From NCBI RefSeq assembly GCF_020092905.1, contig NZ_JAGSGB010000004.1, positions 62,001 through 126,000 on the forward strand: a stretch of DNA of 64,000 nucleotides, in the 5' to 3' direction. The position numbers were made by a program, and so were the translations under genes. Shown in pieces: positions 34,088 through 43,540 of this stretch; position 1 is the first letter of the stretch; every line of letters starts with the position of its first letter. The DNA is from Pacificimonas aurantium (GTDB taxonomy: Bacteria; Pseudomonadota; Alphaproteobacteria; Sphingomonadales; Sphingomonadaceae). The notes under the pieces are model-generated. The model was not told the origin of the DNA. It saw only the letters and a list, made by a program, of their open reading frames with translations, and did not search any database.

Positions 34088-35272
34088 ATGTTCATCGATT
34101 TCTTCAACGAACTGCGCGACGCGCGCATCCCGGTCACGCTGAAAGAGCATCTGACGCTGCTGGAAGCGCTGAACGAAGGGGTCATCGACCGGCGCGTGGA
34201 GGATTTCTATTATCTCTCCCGCTCGGCCTATGTGAAGGACGAGTCCTATCTGGACCGGTTCGACCAGGTCTTCGGCAAGGTCTTCAAGGGCCTGGAGACG
34301 ACCTACGAAGACGAGGCGATGACCGCCGAAATCCCAGAGGAATGGCTGCGGCAGCTAGCCGAGGCGGTCTTTTCCGAAGAAGAGATGAAGGCCATCGAGG
34401 AAAAGGGCTTCGACCAGATCATGGAGGATCTGAAGAAGCGCCTCGAAGAACAGGAAAAGCGCCACGAGGGCGGGAACAAGTGGATCGGCACGAAAGGGAA
34501 ATCGCCCTTCGGCAATTCGGGCTATAATCCGGCCGGTGTGCGCATCGGCGGCAAGGGCGGCCAGAAAAAGGCCATCAAGGTCTGGGAAAAGCGCGAATTC
34601 AAGAATCTCGACAACGAGGTCGAGCTGGGCACGCGCAACATCAAGATGGCGCTGAAACGCCTGCGCCGCTTCGCCCGCGAAGGCGCAGCCGACGAACTCG
34701 ATCTGCCCGGAACGATCAAGGGGACGGCGAACAAGGGCTATCTGGACATCCAGATGCGGCCCGAACGGCGCAACGCGGTGAAGGTCCTGCTGTTCTTCGA
34801 CATTGGCGGGTCGATGGACGGCCATATCCGCACCTGCGAGGAGCTGTTCTCGGCCGCCTCCACCGAATTCAAGAATATGGAATATTACTACTTCCACAAC
34901 ATGGTCTACGAGGCCGTTTGGAAGGACAATAAGCGCCGCTGGAACGAACGCACGGCGACCTTCGACATCCTCCACAAATTCCCGCACGATTATAAGGTGA
35001 TCTTCGTCGGCGACGCGTCGATGAGCCCCTATGAGATCAATTACCCCGGCGGCTCGGTCGAACATTGGAACGAGGAACCGGGTGAAACCTGGATGCGCCG
35101 CATGCTCGACGTCTATCCCAGCGCGGTGTGGCTGAACCCCATTGCGGAAAAACACTGGCAGTACGGCCAGTCCATCCAGATGGTGAAGCAGATCATGGAC
35201 GGGCGCATGTACCCGCTGACACTTGGCGGGCTGGACGAGGCCATGAAGGAACTGACCCGCCGGGCGCACTGA
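34088..35272 (+). CDS. CoxE-like VWA domain protein
   Basis: A 394-residue soluble protein. An N-terminal helical region (FIDFFNELRDARIPVTLKE) leads into a lysine-rich linker and a von Willebrand A domain from ~235, whose metal site starts with DIGGSMDGH. The layout fits the CoxE-like group, which pairs with MoxR AAA+ ATPases in the assembly or activation of other proteins. No MoxR gene is next to it in this window. The ATG at 34088 fits the family start better than an upstream non-ATG start. Its TGA overlaps the ATG of the acetyltransferase gene. Confidence 0.85.
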   Translation: MFIDFFNELRDARIPVTLKEHLTLLEALNEGVIDRRVEDFYYLSRSAYVKDESYLDRFDQVFGKVFKGLETTYEDEAMTAEIPEEWLRQLAEAVFSEEEMKAIEEKGFDQIMEDLKKRLEEQEKRHEGGNKWIGTKGKSPFGNSGYNPAGVRIGGKGGQKKAIKVWEKREFKNLDNEVELGTRNIKMALKRLRRFAREGAADELDLPGTIKGTANKGYLDIQMRPERRNAVKVLLFFDIGGSMDGHIRTCEELFSAASTEFKNMEYYYFHNMVYEAVWKDNKRRWNERTATFDILHKFPHDYKVIFVGDASMSPYEINYPGGSVEHWNEEPGETWMRRMLDVYPSAVWLNPIAEKHWQYGQSIQMVKQIMDGRMYPLTLGGLDEAMKELTRRAH

Positions 35273-35799
35273 TGCCCGTCCGCCGCGCCAAAGGAACCGA
35301 GATCGAACGCTGCCGCGAGATCGAGCGGCAGGCGGCAGCCGTGTTCGACGCGACACAATATGCGCATCTGGATCTTTCGACGCCGCAGGACGAGGCCGTC
35401 GTGCGCGCGGCCTATGTCGACCAGCTGCTGTGGGTGGCGGTCGACGAGGAGGACAGGCCGGTCGGCCACCTGACCGCCGCAAAGGGGCAGCGCGGCATGC
35501 TGATCGCGCAGATCGACGTGCTGCCGGATCACCAGCGCAAAGGATTGGCGCGCGAACTGATCGCCGAGGCGGAGGCCGAAGCCAGCCACCGCGGCCTGCC
35601 CTATATCTGGCTGAGAACCTTTCGCGACATTCCTTGGAACGCTCCCTTCTATGCGCGCCTTGGCTATGAGGTGGTCGAAGACGCCGTCGACGAGAGCGAA
35701 GTGGTGGACCAGGAGCGCAGCGCAGGGCTCGATCCCGCGACCCGGGTAACGATGAGAAAGGCCCTGCCCAACGCCAACGCGCGCACCGCCAACAGCTAG
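35272..35799 (+). CDS. GNAT family N-acetyltransferase
   Basis: A 175-residue acetyltransferase. The acetyl-CoA loop is in DHQRKGLARELIAEAE, preceded by the strand AQIDVLPD, and the C-terminal NAPFYARLGYEVVED is typical. It moves an acetyl group to an amine of unknown identity. Its ATG shares an A with the stop of the CoxE-like gene (TGATG). The stop overlaps that of the convergent patatin gene. Confidence 0.88.
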   Translation: MPVRRAKGTEIERCREIERQAAAVFDATQYAHLDLSTPQDEAVVRAAYVDQLLWVAVDEEDRPVGHLTAAKGQRGMLIAQIDVLPDHQRKGLARELIAEAEAEASHRGLPYIWLRTFRDIPWNAPFYARLGYEVVEDAVDESEVVDQERSAGLDPATRVTMRKALPNANARTANS

Positions 35800-36788
35800 G
35801 AAATCCGCGCGCGCCGCTTCAGGTCCGCGATCAGGTCGCCGGTCGCATCGGCCATGGCGACATCTTCCCCATGCGCCATCAGATCGCGGATCGCTGCCGG
35901 ATCGAAATCGGTGGAGCCGGGAAGCGGATAGGTCGCGGCAGGCTCAATGATCGCGATGGGAACGTCGTTGTACCGCTGCGTCCGCGCCTCCAGCGGCTGC
36001 ATGACGCGATCGATCTCAACGGGATCGAGGTTTTCGTCCTGAAGGCGGAGACGCTGCTCGGCGATCGCACCGAGCAGCCCGTTGATCCGCTCTGCATTGG
36101 CGATGTCGTTCTGGAATACCTCGTCGGTGAGAATGCTGACGGCGCGAAGGCCGATATCGAGAATGCCATCGTACGGCGCCTTGCCCGCACCGGCACCGAG
36201 GCGGCGGTTCTGAGCGAGGATGACAAGAACGGCCTTCGGCCGGCGCGCGAGTACCGCGCCGAGCGGCGTGATATCGCGTACACCGCCATCGACCCACTGG
36301 TCACCCTCCGTATCCACCAGCGGCTGATAGGTCGCCGGAACCGCGGCGGACGCGATGGTCCATTCGGCGAGGTCGGGCGTCGTCTCGTTCACATAGGTAA
36401 GCTCGCCGGTCCTTAGGTTGACCGTGCCCACCGATAGCCCCTTGCCCGCCGCCTCCAAAGCAGCCTGGTCGTGGAAGTCACGAATACGCTCGCGGATCGG
36501 CGCGGCGTCGTAGAGCGAATTGCGACCGAACAGGAATGCGCCGACCATGCCCAGCGGCCGCTTGCGGTAGACGCTGCTGTCGCCCTTCAGCGCAAGCCAG
36601 GTCTCCCGCAGGTCGGTTATGCGGTCCTGCGCCGCGCCAAGCGCCTGGATCGCGCCGGTGGAAATCCCGGCATAAAGCCCAACCTTCAGCCCGCTGCGCT
36701 GTACCAGCGCGTCGAGCACGCCCACCTGGAACGCGCCGCGCGAACCGCCGCCCGAAAGCACGATGGCAAGATCGATATCGGTGATCAT
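35796..36788 (-). CDS. Patatin-like phospholipase
   Basis: A 330-residue protein with the patatin catalytic dyad: the oxyanion loop SGGGSRGAFQVGVL at the start, the serine in GLYAGISTGAIQALG near residue 45, and the aspartate in WVDGGVRDITPLG near 168. It has no signal peptide, so it is likely cytosolic or peripheral. Patatins cleave acyl groups from phospholipids. The ATG directly before ITDIDLAIVLSGGG is a natural start for the family. Its stop overlaps the stop of the acetyltransferase gene (35796-35799). Confidence 0.9.
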   Translation of the reverse strand: MITDIDLAIVLSGGGSRGAFQVGVLDALVQRSGLKVGLYAGISTGAIQALGAAQDRITDLRETWLALKGDSSVYRKRPLGMVGAFLFGRNSLYDAAPIRERIRDFHDQAALEAAGKGLSVGTVNLRTGELTYVNETTPDLAEWTIASAAVPATYQPLVDTEGDQWVDGGVRDITPLGAVLARRPKAVLVILAQNRRLGAGAGKAPYDGILDIGLRAVSILTDEVFQNDIANAERINGLLGAIAEQRLRLQDENLDPVEIDRVMQPLEARTQRYNDVPIAIIEPAATYPLPGSTDFDPAAIRDLMAHGEDVAMADATGDLIADLKRRARIS

Positions 36789-36879
36789 GCCGGAGAGGTA
36801 AGCAAACGGTGCGCTTTCCGTCCGTGACCGGTGTCACGCGCCGGCGGCAGGAGCGCGAAAGGATGTCAGACGGACGCGG

Positions 36880-37059
36880 TCAGACAGGGGCAGTGAGCAG
36901 CCAGACATTGGTGACGGTCACGACGGCAACGGCGATCATCAAGAGGCCCTTCTTGCGCTCGGCGCGGGGCCGCCTGAGGAGGATGTAGGCGCCGCCAACC
37001 AGCAACGCGAAAGCGCCGATCACGGCGACCGACAGCGCGATCTTGAGCAAAATCTCCAT
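36880..37059 (-). CDS. Small two-helix membrane protein
   Basis: A 59-residue protein with two hydrophobic segments (VIGAFALLVGGAYILL and LLMIAVAVVTVTNVWLL) around a basic loop RRPRAERKKG, so both ends probably face outward. The ATG at 37059 shares an A with the stop of the upstream acetyltransferase gene (TGATG), which supports this start and a linked translation. Function unknown. Confidence 0.65.
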   Translation of the reverse strand: MEILLKIALSVAVIGAFALLVGGAYILLRRPRAERKKGLLMIAVAVVTVTNVWLLTAPV

Positions 37060-37667
37060 CAGCGCGGGTCTCTCCACATAGGTGTCAGCAGCGGCGACAC
37101 GCCGCTTACCACGATGGGTTCGCCGCGAAAATCGAAGCCGTGCGCACGGTAGAAGCCGAAATTCTCCGGGTCGGAACTTTCGAGATAACAGGGCAGGCCG
37201 TCACGGTCGCATGCCGCCAGCATGGGCGCCATCAAATCCTTCCCGAGCCCCCTGCCCCGCGCGCGCCCGGCGGTGCCGATCAGGAACAGGTAGAGATGCG
37301 GCTCCTCAGGGTGGGCCGCCTCCATGGCCTCGCCCGCCGCCGCCCCGCGCGCGCCGCCGCCGAACTGGCCGTGCCACATCAGGGACAGGCTCCAGCGTAG
37401 GAGACCAAGTGCGGAAAAGGGGCGCATGTCGCGGCTGTCGATCCATGCGGCCGCGCCGCCGCCCTCTGCCAGGAAACACTGACCATGCGGCAGGTAGAGA
37501 TCGCGCAGCAGTTCCCGGAATCCCGCGCGAATGGCGGCGGGCTTTCCCATCAGCCACAGATTGAAGGGATCACCGGCGAAGGCATCGCCCAGAATGTCGG
37601 CCATCGCGCCGAGATCACGACGTCCGGCCGGACGTACCGAGGCGGGAAGCGGCTCGGGCCGGATCAT
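37059..37667 (-). CDS. GNAT family N-acetyltransferase
   Basis: A 202-residue acetyltransferase. Residues ~118-165 contain the core: LYLFLIGTAGRARGRGLGKD with the acetyl-CoA loop, then LPCYLESSDPENFGFYRAHGF. The family resembles those with a DAFAGDPFNLWL N-terminus. Its start overlaps the glpK stop by four bases (ATGA) and its stop overlaps the small membrane protein start, so the three genes form one unit. Acceptor unknown; the link to glycerol use is positional only. Confidence 0.87.
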   Translation of the reverse strand: MIRPEPLPASVRPAGRRDLGAMADILGDAFAGDPFNLWLMGKPAAIRAGFRELLRDLYLPHGQCFLAEGGGAAAWIDSRDMRPFSALGLLRWSLSLMWHGQFGGGARGAAAGEAMEAAHPEEPHLYLFLIGTAGRARGRGLGKDLMAPMLAACDRDGLPCYLESSDPENFGFYRAHGFDFRGEPIVVSGVSPLLTPMWRDPR

Positions 37668-39145
37668 GCCGCCGCCCCGGTCAGAACGGAAATAGCGCGC
37701 CGCCAGCTTTGGCGCCTCTCACCCCGCCGGTCGGCGGAGATGCGCGGTTCGAACCTGCGGTCGACGCGTCGCATGGCTGCGGCCGCCTCCTCCAAGCTGG
37801 CATAAAGACCGGCGCCAACCGCGGCGAGCATCGCGGCCCCCAGCGCGGTGGTTTCGATAATTTCGGGACGCTCGACCTCGACGCCGCAGGCATCGGCCAA
37901 ATCCTGGCACAGCCAGTCATTCGCGACCATGCCGCCATCGATCTTGAGCACGCCGGGCTCGACGCCGTCCGCCGCCATGGCCTCCAGAACGTCGGCGGTC
38001 TGGTTGCCCATCGCCTCAAGGCAGGCGCGCACGATATGCGCCTTTCCTGTCGCGCCGGAGAGTCCGGTAATCGCGCCGCGCACATCCGGCTCCCAGTAAG
38101 GTGCGCCGAGCCCGGCAAAGGCGGGCACGAACATGGCCCCCTCGGTCGTTTCGACGGAGCGGGCCAATGCCTCCGTCTCGGCGGCAGCCGCGATCAGACC
38201 GAGCTGGTCGCGCAGCCACTGAACAGCGCTGCCCGCAACAAAGATCGACCCTTCGAGCGCATAGACGCTCTCGCCCGGAACGTCCCAGCCGAGTGTGGCG
38301 AGGAGGCGGTGCTCGGAGGAAGGCGGCTCCGCCCCGGCATTTGCGATAAGAAAGGCACCGGTTCCGTAGGTGGACTTCACCGCGCCGGGAGAGAAACAGG
38401 CCTGTCCGATGGCGGCGGCCTGCTGGTCCCCGGCGGCTCCGGTCATCGGAATGGTGCGGCCGCCGATGACCACGCAGTCGCCGAGATGACCGGCATTCTT
38501 GCCGATGAAGGGGATCCAGCCGCGCGAGACATCGAACAGGTCGCAAAGGTCATCGGACCAGTGGAGGCCGGCAAGGTCCATCAGGAGCGTGCGCGCAGCA
38601 TTGGTTGCGTCGGTCTCGAACGTCTCACCGCGCGAAAGCCGGTAGCGCAGATAGGCGTCGACGGTACCGGCGGCGAGGCGGTCCTTGTCCGCCGCACGCC
38701 GGACCTCCGGCCAGTTGTCCGCGCCCCAGGCGATCTTCGTTGCCGAGAAATAGGGATCGAGAAGGAGACCGGTGCGCGCCTGCACGAAGGGCTCGCACCC
38801 TGCTCCCTTCAGCGCGGCGCAGCGCTCGGCCGTACGGCGATCCTGCCAGACGATTGCGGGCGACAGCGGCTCGCCGGTCTCCCGGTCCCAGAACACGACC
38901 GTTTCGCGCTGATTGGTGAGACCGAGTGCGGCGATGCTGTCCGCGCCGACCGCCCCGGCAACCTCCTGCGCACAGGCCAGGCTGCGCTCCCAGATTTCCG
39001 CGGCGTCATGCTCAACCCAGCCCGAACGCGGAAATCCTTGGGTCAGCGGCGCGTTCGCCTCCCCCGCAATGCGCCCCTCCGGTGTGAAGGCCACCGCGCG
39101 CGTCGACGTCGTTCCTTCGTCGATAACCAGAATATGCTGGCTCAT
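37664..39145 (-). CDS. glpK: Glycerol kinase
   Basis: A 493-residue kinase of the FGGY family. It starts ILVIDEGTTSTRAVAF, holds GLTNQRETVVFWDRETG and WQDRRTAERC for glycerol binding, and GTGAFLIANAG and IDGGMVANDWLCQDLAD in the second domain. It makes sn-glycerol 3-phosphate from glycerol and ATP, the substrate for the divergent glpD product. No glpF or glpR gene is visible here. It is followed by an overlapping acetyltransferase gene. Confidence 0.95.
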   Translation of the reverse strand: MSQHILVIDEGTTSTRAVAFTPEGRIAGEANAPLTQGFPRSGWVEHDAAEIWERSLACAQEVAGAVGADSIAALGLTNQRETVVFWDRETGEPLSPAIVWQDRRTAERCAALKGAGCEPFVQARTGLLLDPYFSATKIAWGADNWPEVRRAADKDRLAAGTVDAYLRYRLSRGETFETDATNAARTLLMDLAGLHWSDDLCDLFDVSRGWIPFIGKNAGHLGDCVVIGGRTIPMTGAAGDQQAAAIGQACFSPGAVKSTYGTGAFLIANAGAEPPSSEHRLLATLGWDVPGESVYALEGSIFVAGSAVQWLRDQLGLIAAAAETEALARSVETTEGAMFVPAFAGLGAPYWEPDVRGAITGLSGATGKAHIVRACLEAMGNQTADVLEAMAADGVEPGVLKIDGGMVANDWLCQDLADACGVEVERPEIIETTALGAAMLAAVGAGLYASLEEAAAAMRRVDRRFEPRISADRRGERRQSWRRAISVLTGAAA

Positions 39146-39213
39146 AGCCTTATCGCCGCCTCCCCATGATGCGCTTCCCTTAAGGCGGCGCCTCTCATAG
39201 GCAAAGCGGACCC

Positions 39214-40686
39214 ATGACCTCTCAGCCCTACGACCTGTTCATCATCGGCGGCGGCATCAACGGCGCCGGCATCGCGCGCGACGCGGCGGGCCGGGGTAAG
39301 CGCGTGTTCCTGTGCGACAAGGGCGACCTTGGCGGCGGCACCTCCTCGGCCTCGACGAAGCTGATCCATGGCGGGCTGCGCTATCTGGAGTTCTACGAGT
39401 TCGCACTGGTGCGGAAAGCGCTGGCCGAACGTGAGCGCATCCTCGCCATCGCGCCCCACCTGTCCTGGCCGATGCCCTTCGTTCTGCCGCTCGGTAAGGA
39501 CACGCGGCCAAGCTGGATGATCCGCGCCGGCCTTTTCCTGTACGATCACCTGGCGCGACGGCGCAGCTTTCCGGATTCGGAGAAGATCGCCCTCGCGGAC
39601 GATCCGGGAGGGGCTGTGCTGCAACCGAAATATCGACGCGCCTTTCGCTACTGGGATGGCTGGGTCGACGACAGCCGCCTTGTCATTGCCAATTGCCGGG
39701 ACGCGGCGCGGCGCGGCGCCGCCATCGTTCCGCGCGACGGCGCCAGCGAGGCGCGCTTCGCGGACGGGCTGTGGCAGGTGACGCTCGATAGCGGGCGAAC
39801 GGTTGCCGCCAGGTGCCTGGTCAATTGTGCGGGGCCATGGGCCGAAGAGGTCGCGAGCACCGTCCTGGGCCGCAACGACGCCCCGCGCCTGGACCTGGTT
39901 CAGGGTGCGCATATCGTCGTGCCGCGAATCGGTACGGGCGCGGACGCCTATATGCTGCAGCAGCCCGACGGGCGCATCATCTTCACCATCCCATATCAGC
40001 GCGAGTTCACGCTGATCGGCACGACGGAAACGCGGATCGAGCAGCCGTCCGAGGCGCAGATCACTGCCGAGGAATCACGTTACCTGCTGGACGCGGCGAA
40101 CCGCTACCTGCGCGCAACGCTGACGCCGGACGATATCCGCGCAAGTTTCGCGGGCGTCCGGCCGCTGGTCCTGGAAGAGGGCAAGAATGCGCGCGAAACG
40201 AGCCGCGAATGGAAGCTGGTCGAGCATGACGGCGTGCGGGCGACGACCGTTGTGGGCGGTAAACTGACCACCTATCGCCTGCTCGCCGAAACGGTCATGG
40301 AACGGCTCTACCCCGGCACGCGTCCGTGGACGGGCACGGCCCCGCTTCCCGGAGGAGACATTCCGGGGGCGGACCGCGCGCCGCCGCGCGAAGCCTATCG
40401 CCGCTGGGTGGCAGAACTTGCCGAAACGAACCCGGACCTCCCTGTAGAACGCGTAGAACAATTATGCGAACGCTACGGCACAGAAGTCGAAAACTTACTC
40501 GGCACAGGTCTGGGCAGGGATTTCGGCGCCTTGTTCGAAGCGGAAGTGCAGCACATGGCGAATGAGGAATGGGCGAGGTCGCCCGAAGATGTTCTGTGGC
40601 GCCGTTCGAAGGCCGGCCTGACTGCCGCCGAAGAACTCAGAACCTACCTCACGGACTTTTTCTCGGCGAAATACACCGCCAGTTAA
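39214..40686 (+). CDS. glpD: Glycerol-3-phosphate dehydrogenase (FAD, aerobic)
   Basis: A 490-residue flavoprotein. The FAD loop is in FIIGGGINGAGIARDAAGRG, and the family segments SASTKLIHGGLRYLEFYEF, NCAGPWAEEVA and TTVVGGKLTTYRLLAE follow. It oxidises sn-glycerol 3-phosphate to dihydroxyacetone phosphate at the inner membrane and passes electrons to ubiquinone. It is divergent from glpK with 68 bases between, so the two probably share a control region. Confidence 0.95.
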   Translation: MTSQPYDLFIIGGGINGAGIARDAAGRGKRVFLCDKGDLGGGTSSASTKLIHGGLRYLEFYEFALVRKALAERERILAIAPHLSWPMPFVLPLGKDTRPSWMIRAGLFLYDHLARRRSFPDSEKIALADDPGGAVLQPKYRRAFRYWDGWVDDSRLVIANCRDAARRGAAIVPRDGASEARFADGLWQVTLDSGRTVAARCLVNCAGPWAEEVASTVLGRNDAPRLDLVQGAHIVVPRIGTGADAYMLQQPDGRIIFTIPYQREFTLIGTTETRIEQPSEAQITAEESRYLLDAANRYLRATLTPDDIRASFAGVRPLVLEEGKNARETSREWKLVEHDGVRATTVVGGKLTTYRLLAETVMERLYPGTRPWTGTAPLPGGDIPGADRAPPREAYRRWVAELAETNPDLPVERVEQLCERYGTEVENLLGTGLGRDFGALFEAEVQHMANEEWARSPEDVLWRRSKAGLTAAEELRTYLTDFFSAKYTAS

Positions 40687-40731
40687 TGAATATTGTCCCA
40701 TAAAGCTGGGAAACCAGTTCGGGACGAGAGT

Positions 40732-41007
40732 ATGAGCGAGATGACGCCGGTTGCCATCGAGGGCGCGCTGACCTGCGATTATGCGGGCGAGACGGCCGTC
40801 GGGCTGCTCGACGCCCTGATCGACTCCATGACCATGATGCGCCCGGGCCGCGATGCCGCACGCCTGGCTACCGAACTGCACCGGCTGGCCGACGGCGCCG
40901 CCTTCGTCGCGCAGGAGCTCGAGACGCTGATGGCCGGAAATGCTGCTGACGCCGCCGCCCGCCTGAGCGAGCAAAGCGATACGCTGCCCTCGCTGGCAGC
41001 GAACTAG
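40732..41007 (+). CDS. Small hypothetical protein
   Basis: A 91-residue protein from the ATG at 40732 (SEMTPVAIEGALTCDYAGE). It is helical, acidic and without membrane segments or recognised domain; LLDALIDSMTMMRPGRDAARLATEL suggests a helix pair. It follows glpD by 45 bases and is convergent with the threonine dehydratase-like gene. Function unknown. Confidence 0.55.
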   Translation: MSEMTPVAIEGALTCDYAGETAVGLLDALIDSMTMMRPGRDAARLATELHRLADGAAFVAQELETLMAGNAADAAARLSEQSDTLPSLAAN

Positions 41008-41020
41008 CCGGAGGCTAAGG

Positions 41021-41989
41021 TCAGCCCCTTGCGCTGACGATCTGGGCGAAAAGCGCCGGATCGACATTTCCCCCGGAGAGGGTGGCAAGCACGGTCTTGC
41101 TCTCGCATGGAACCTGTCCCGTCATCAGCGCCGCGAGCGCAGCCGCGCCGCCCGGTTCGACCACCAGCTTCAGTTCGGCAAAGGCGAAGCGCATCGCGCG
41201 CATCACTTCGTCGTCGGTCGCCGCGACGCCGGCCGCTCCCCGGGCCGAAAGAATGCCGAACGTCAACGGCGAGATGCTGAGCGTCTGCAAGGCGTCGCAA
41301 AGCGTGCGGCCGGGAGCCTCGACGGGACGAATTTCGCCTGCCTCCATCGAGCGCCCCGCATCGTCATAGCCTGCCGGCTCGGCAAGCCAGATATGCGCGC
41401 CGGGCAGCGCGGTCGCGATGCCGCTGGCAAGGCCCCCGCCGCCGCAGCAGACGACCGCCATATCCGCCTCCAGCCCCATCTCCGACAGTTGTTCGCCCGC
41501 CTCGAGACCTGCCGTGCCCTGCCCCGCCACGATATAGGGGTCGTCGAAACTGGGTACGAGAACGGCCCCCCGCGTGGTGGCAAGATCAGCCGCGATCTCC
41601 TCGCGCGAGCCCGAGAGCCGATCGTAGAAAACGATCTCCGCCCCGTCGCGGCGCGTGCGTTCGACTTTCAGGTCCGGGGCATCGGCGGGCATGACAATGA
41701 CGGCCGGCATGCCCAGCATTTGCGCCGCACGTGCGACGCCCTGCGCATGATTGCCGGAAGAGAAGGCCACGACCCCGCCCGTGCGCTCTTCATGCGGCAT
41801 GGCACTGAGGCGGTTGTACGCCCCCCGAAACTTGAAGGAGCCGGTAAGCTGCAGGCATTCCGCCTTCAGGAACACGCGGGCCCCGGTCATTTGGTCGAGA
41901 AGGTCGCTGCGCAGGAGCGGCGTCCGGACCGCTTTCCCCTTGATCCGGGCGGCCGCAGCCATCAGGTCGTCCCGCACTATGCCGCTCAT
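41021..41989 (-). CDS. Threonine/serine dehydratase-like PLP enzyme
   Basis: A 322-residue fold-type II PLP enzyme. The Schiff-base lysine is in LTGSFKFRGAYNRL, the asparagine-containing loop in FSSGNHAQGVARAA, and the phosphate loop in CCGGGGLASGIA. The short length and lack of an ACT regulatory domain fit catabolic threonine dehydratase, serine racemase or 3-hydroxyaspartate dehydratase. These cannot be separated by eye. The ATG at 41989 gives the family start MSGIVRDDLMAAAARI. Confidence 0.85.
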   Translation of the reverse strand: MSGIVRDDLMAAAARIKGKAVRTPLLRSDLLDQMTGARVFLKAECLQLTGSFKFRGAYNRLSAMPHEERTGGVVAFSSGNHAQGVARAAQMLGMPAVIVMPADAPDLKVERTRRDGAEIVFYDRLSGSREEIAADLATTRGAVLVPSFDDPYIVAGQGTAGLEAGEQLSEMGLEADMAVVCCGGGGLASGIATALPGAHIWLAEPAGYDDAGRSMEAGEIRPVEAPGRTLCDALQTLSISPLTFGILSARGAAGVAATDDEVMRAMRFAFAELKLVVEPGGAAALAALMTGQVPCESKTVLATLSGGNVDPALFAQIVSARG

Positions 41990-42179
41990 CGATGTCCCCC
42001 TGAAACGCTGGATGCACAGACCGCCCTGCGCCGGTCTGTAACCACTGCGTAATTGCCGCAACTTCGCGGCCATTTACAGCCCGTTCCGGCACGATTATAT
42101 GCGCCGTCCGCTGCCCAAAGGGACTTCCTACCGGCGAGGCAGCATTTCGGCGCAACAGACATCCAGGAGGTCCCTTGAG

Positions 42180-43382
42180 TTGCGAAAGTACCATAACGCA
42201 GTCGGTGTAGCGGCCGCTTTGCGGCCGGCTTCCCCCGTTACGCTCGTTCGTCCCCATGCTGCGGACCGCGCTGCCCGATTCTTTCAGGAGCGCTTTCCCG
42301 GCCTGTGCATGTATGCGGTGAAGGCGAATCCCTCGCCCGACCTGCTGCGCACCCTGTGGAATGCGGGCATCACCCATTATGACGTCGCCTCCATCACGGA
42401 GGTCCGGCTGGTCCGCTCGGTCCTGCCCGATGCGAAGCTGTGCTTCATGCACCCGGTAAAGTCGCCGGAAGCGATCGAAGAGGCCTATTTCGATCACGGC
42501 GTGCGCACGTTCTCCCTCGACACGATGGAAGAGCTCGAGAAGATCGTTGCGGCGACGACGCGCGACGGCGCGGCGGCCGAGGATCTGTGGCTGTGCGTGC
42601 GCATCCGCGTTCCGTCCGACCATTCGGAACTCAGCCTGGCTGCGAAGTTCGGCGTACGCGCCGAAGAGTCGGCCGAACTGCTGATGGCGGCCCGCCAGGC
42701 CTCCGACGCGCTGGGCGTCTGCTTCCACGTCGGCAGCCAGGCGATGAGCCCGGCAGCCTACACCAATGCGATCAGCCTGGTGCGGGCGGCCATCGTCTCC
42801 GCCGGCGTGACCGTGGACGTGGTGGATGTGGGCGGCGGTTTCCCCTCGGTCTATCCGGGCATGGATCCCGCGCCGCTCGACGTCTACTTCCAGGCGATTC
42901 ACGACGCGTTCGAGGATATGCCGATCAGCTATTCCGCCGAACTGTGGTGCGAGCCCGGCCGCGCGCTGTGCGCCGAATATGCCAGCGTCCTGGTGCGGGT
43001 GGAACAGCGCAAGGGACAAACGCTCTACATCAACGACGGTGCCTATGGCTCTCTGTTCGACGCGGCCCATGTCGACTGGCGCTTTCCCGTCTCGCTGGTT
43101 CGCGAAAGCGCGAGCGAGGAAGACCTCGCCGCGTTCGACCTCTACGGCCCGACCTGCGACGACCTCGACCATATGGAAGGCCCCTTCCTGCTGCCCGCCG
43201 ACGTCAAGGCGGGCGACTTCATCGAGATCGGCATGCTGGGCGCCTATGGTGCGGCGATGCGCACCAGCTTCAACGGCTTCGGCGCATCCGAAACGGTGGA
43301 AGTCGAGGACGAGCCCATGGAAAGCCTCTACACCGGCGAGCGGCCCTCGGCAGAGGTCATTCCGCTGACCGGTCGAAGCTAG
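42180..43382 (+). CDS. Ornithine/lysine decarboxylase, fold-type III PLP enzyme
   Basis: A 400-residue alanine-racemase-fold decarboxylase. The PLP lysine is in CMYAVKANPSPDLL near residue 47, the histidine in CFHVGSQAMSP, the phosphate loop in DVGGGFPSVYPG, ELWCEPGRALCAEY near the C-terminus, and a substrate-side cysteine in YGPTCDDLDHM. It should make putrescine from ornithine, or cadaverine from lysine. A TTG start at 42180 with AGGAGG 9 bases upstream suits the family best. The next plus-strand gene encodes carboxy(nor)spermidine dehydrogenase, which uses putrescine. Confidence 0.9.
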   Translation: MRKYHNAVGVAAALRPASPVTLVRPHAADRAARFFQERFPGLCMYAVKANPSPDLLRTLWNAGITHYDVASITEVRLVRSVLPDAKLCFMHPVKSPEAIEEAYFDHGVRTFSLDTMEELEKIVAATTRDGAAAEDLWLCVRIRVPSDHSELSLAAKFGVRAEESAELLMAARQASDALGVCFHVGSQAMSPAAYTNAISLVRAAIVSAGVTVDVVDVGGGFPSVYPGMDPAPLDVYFQAIHDAFEDMPISYSAELWCEPGRALCAEYASVLVRVEQRKGQTLYINDGAYGSLFDAAHVDWRFPVSLVRESASEEDLAAFDLYGPTCDDLDHMEGPFLLPADVKAGDFIEIGMLGAYGAAMRTSFNGFGASETVEVEDEPMESLYTGERPSAEVIPLTGRS

Positions 43383-43390
43383 GCATTTCA

Positions 43391-43420
43391 CCGGCCCCTT
43401 CCCGAACCGGAGGGGGCCGG
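43391..43420 (+). terminator. GC-rich hairpin after the decarboxylase gene
   Basis: CCGGCCCC and GGGGCCGG can pair around a GC-rich interior, 9 bases after the stop of the decarboxylase gene. No T-run follows, so it may slow rather than end transcription towards the dehydrogenase gene. Confidence 0.35.
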
Positions 43421-43540
43421 GAAACGCTTTGCCCCTACACGGGTTCTTCACCCAGATAGGGCTGCCCGACCGCCCGGGTGACCCCGCCCCTCCCCACGCC
43501 TATGAGGAGGGAAAATCGACCCAAGTCAGGAGCCACAATC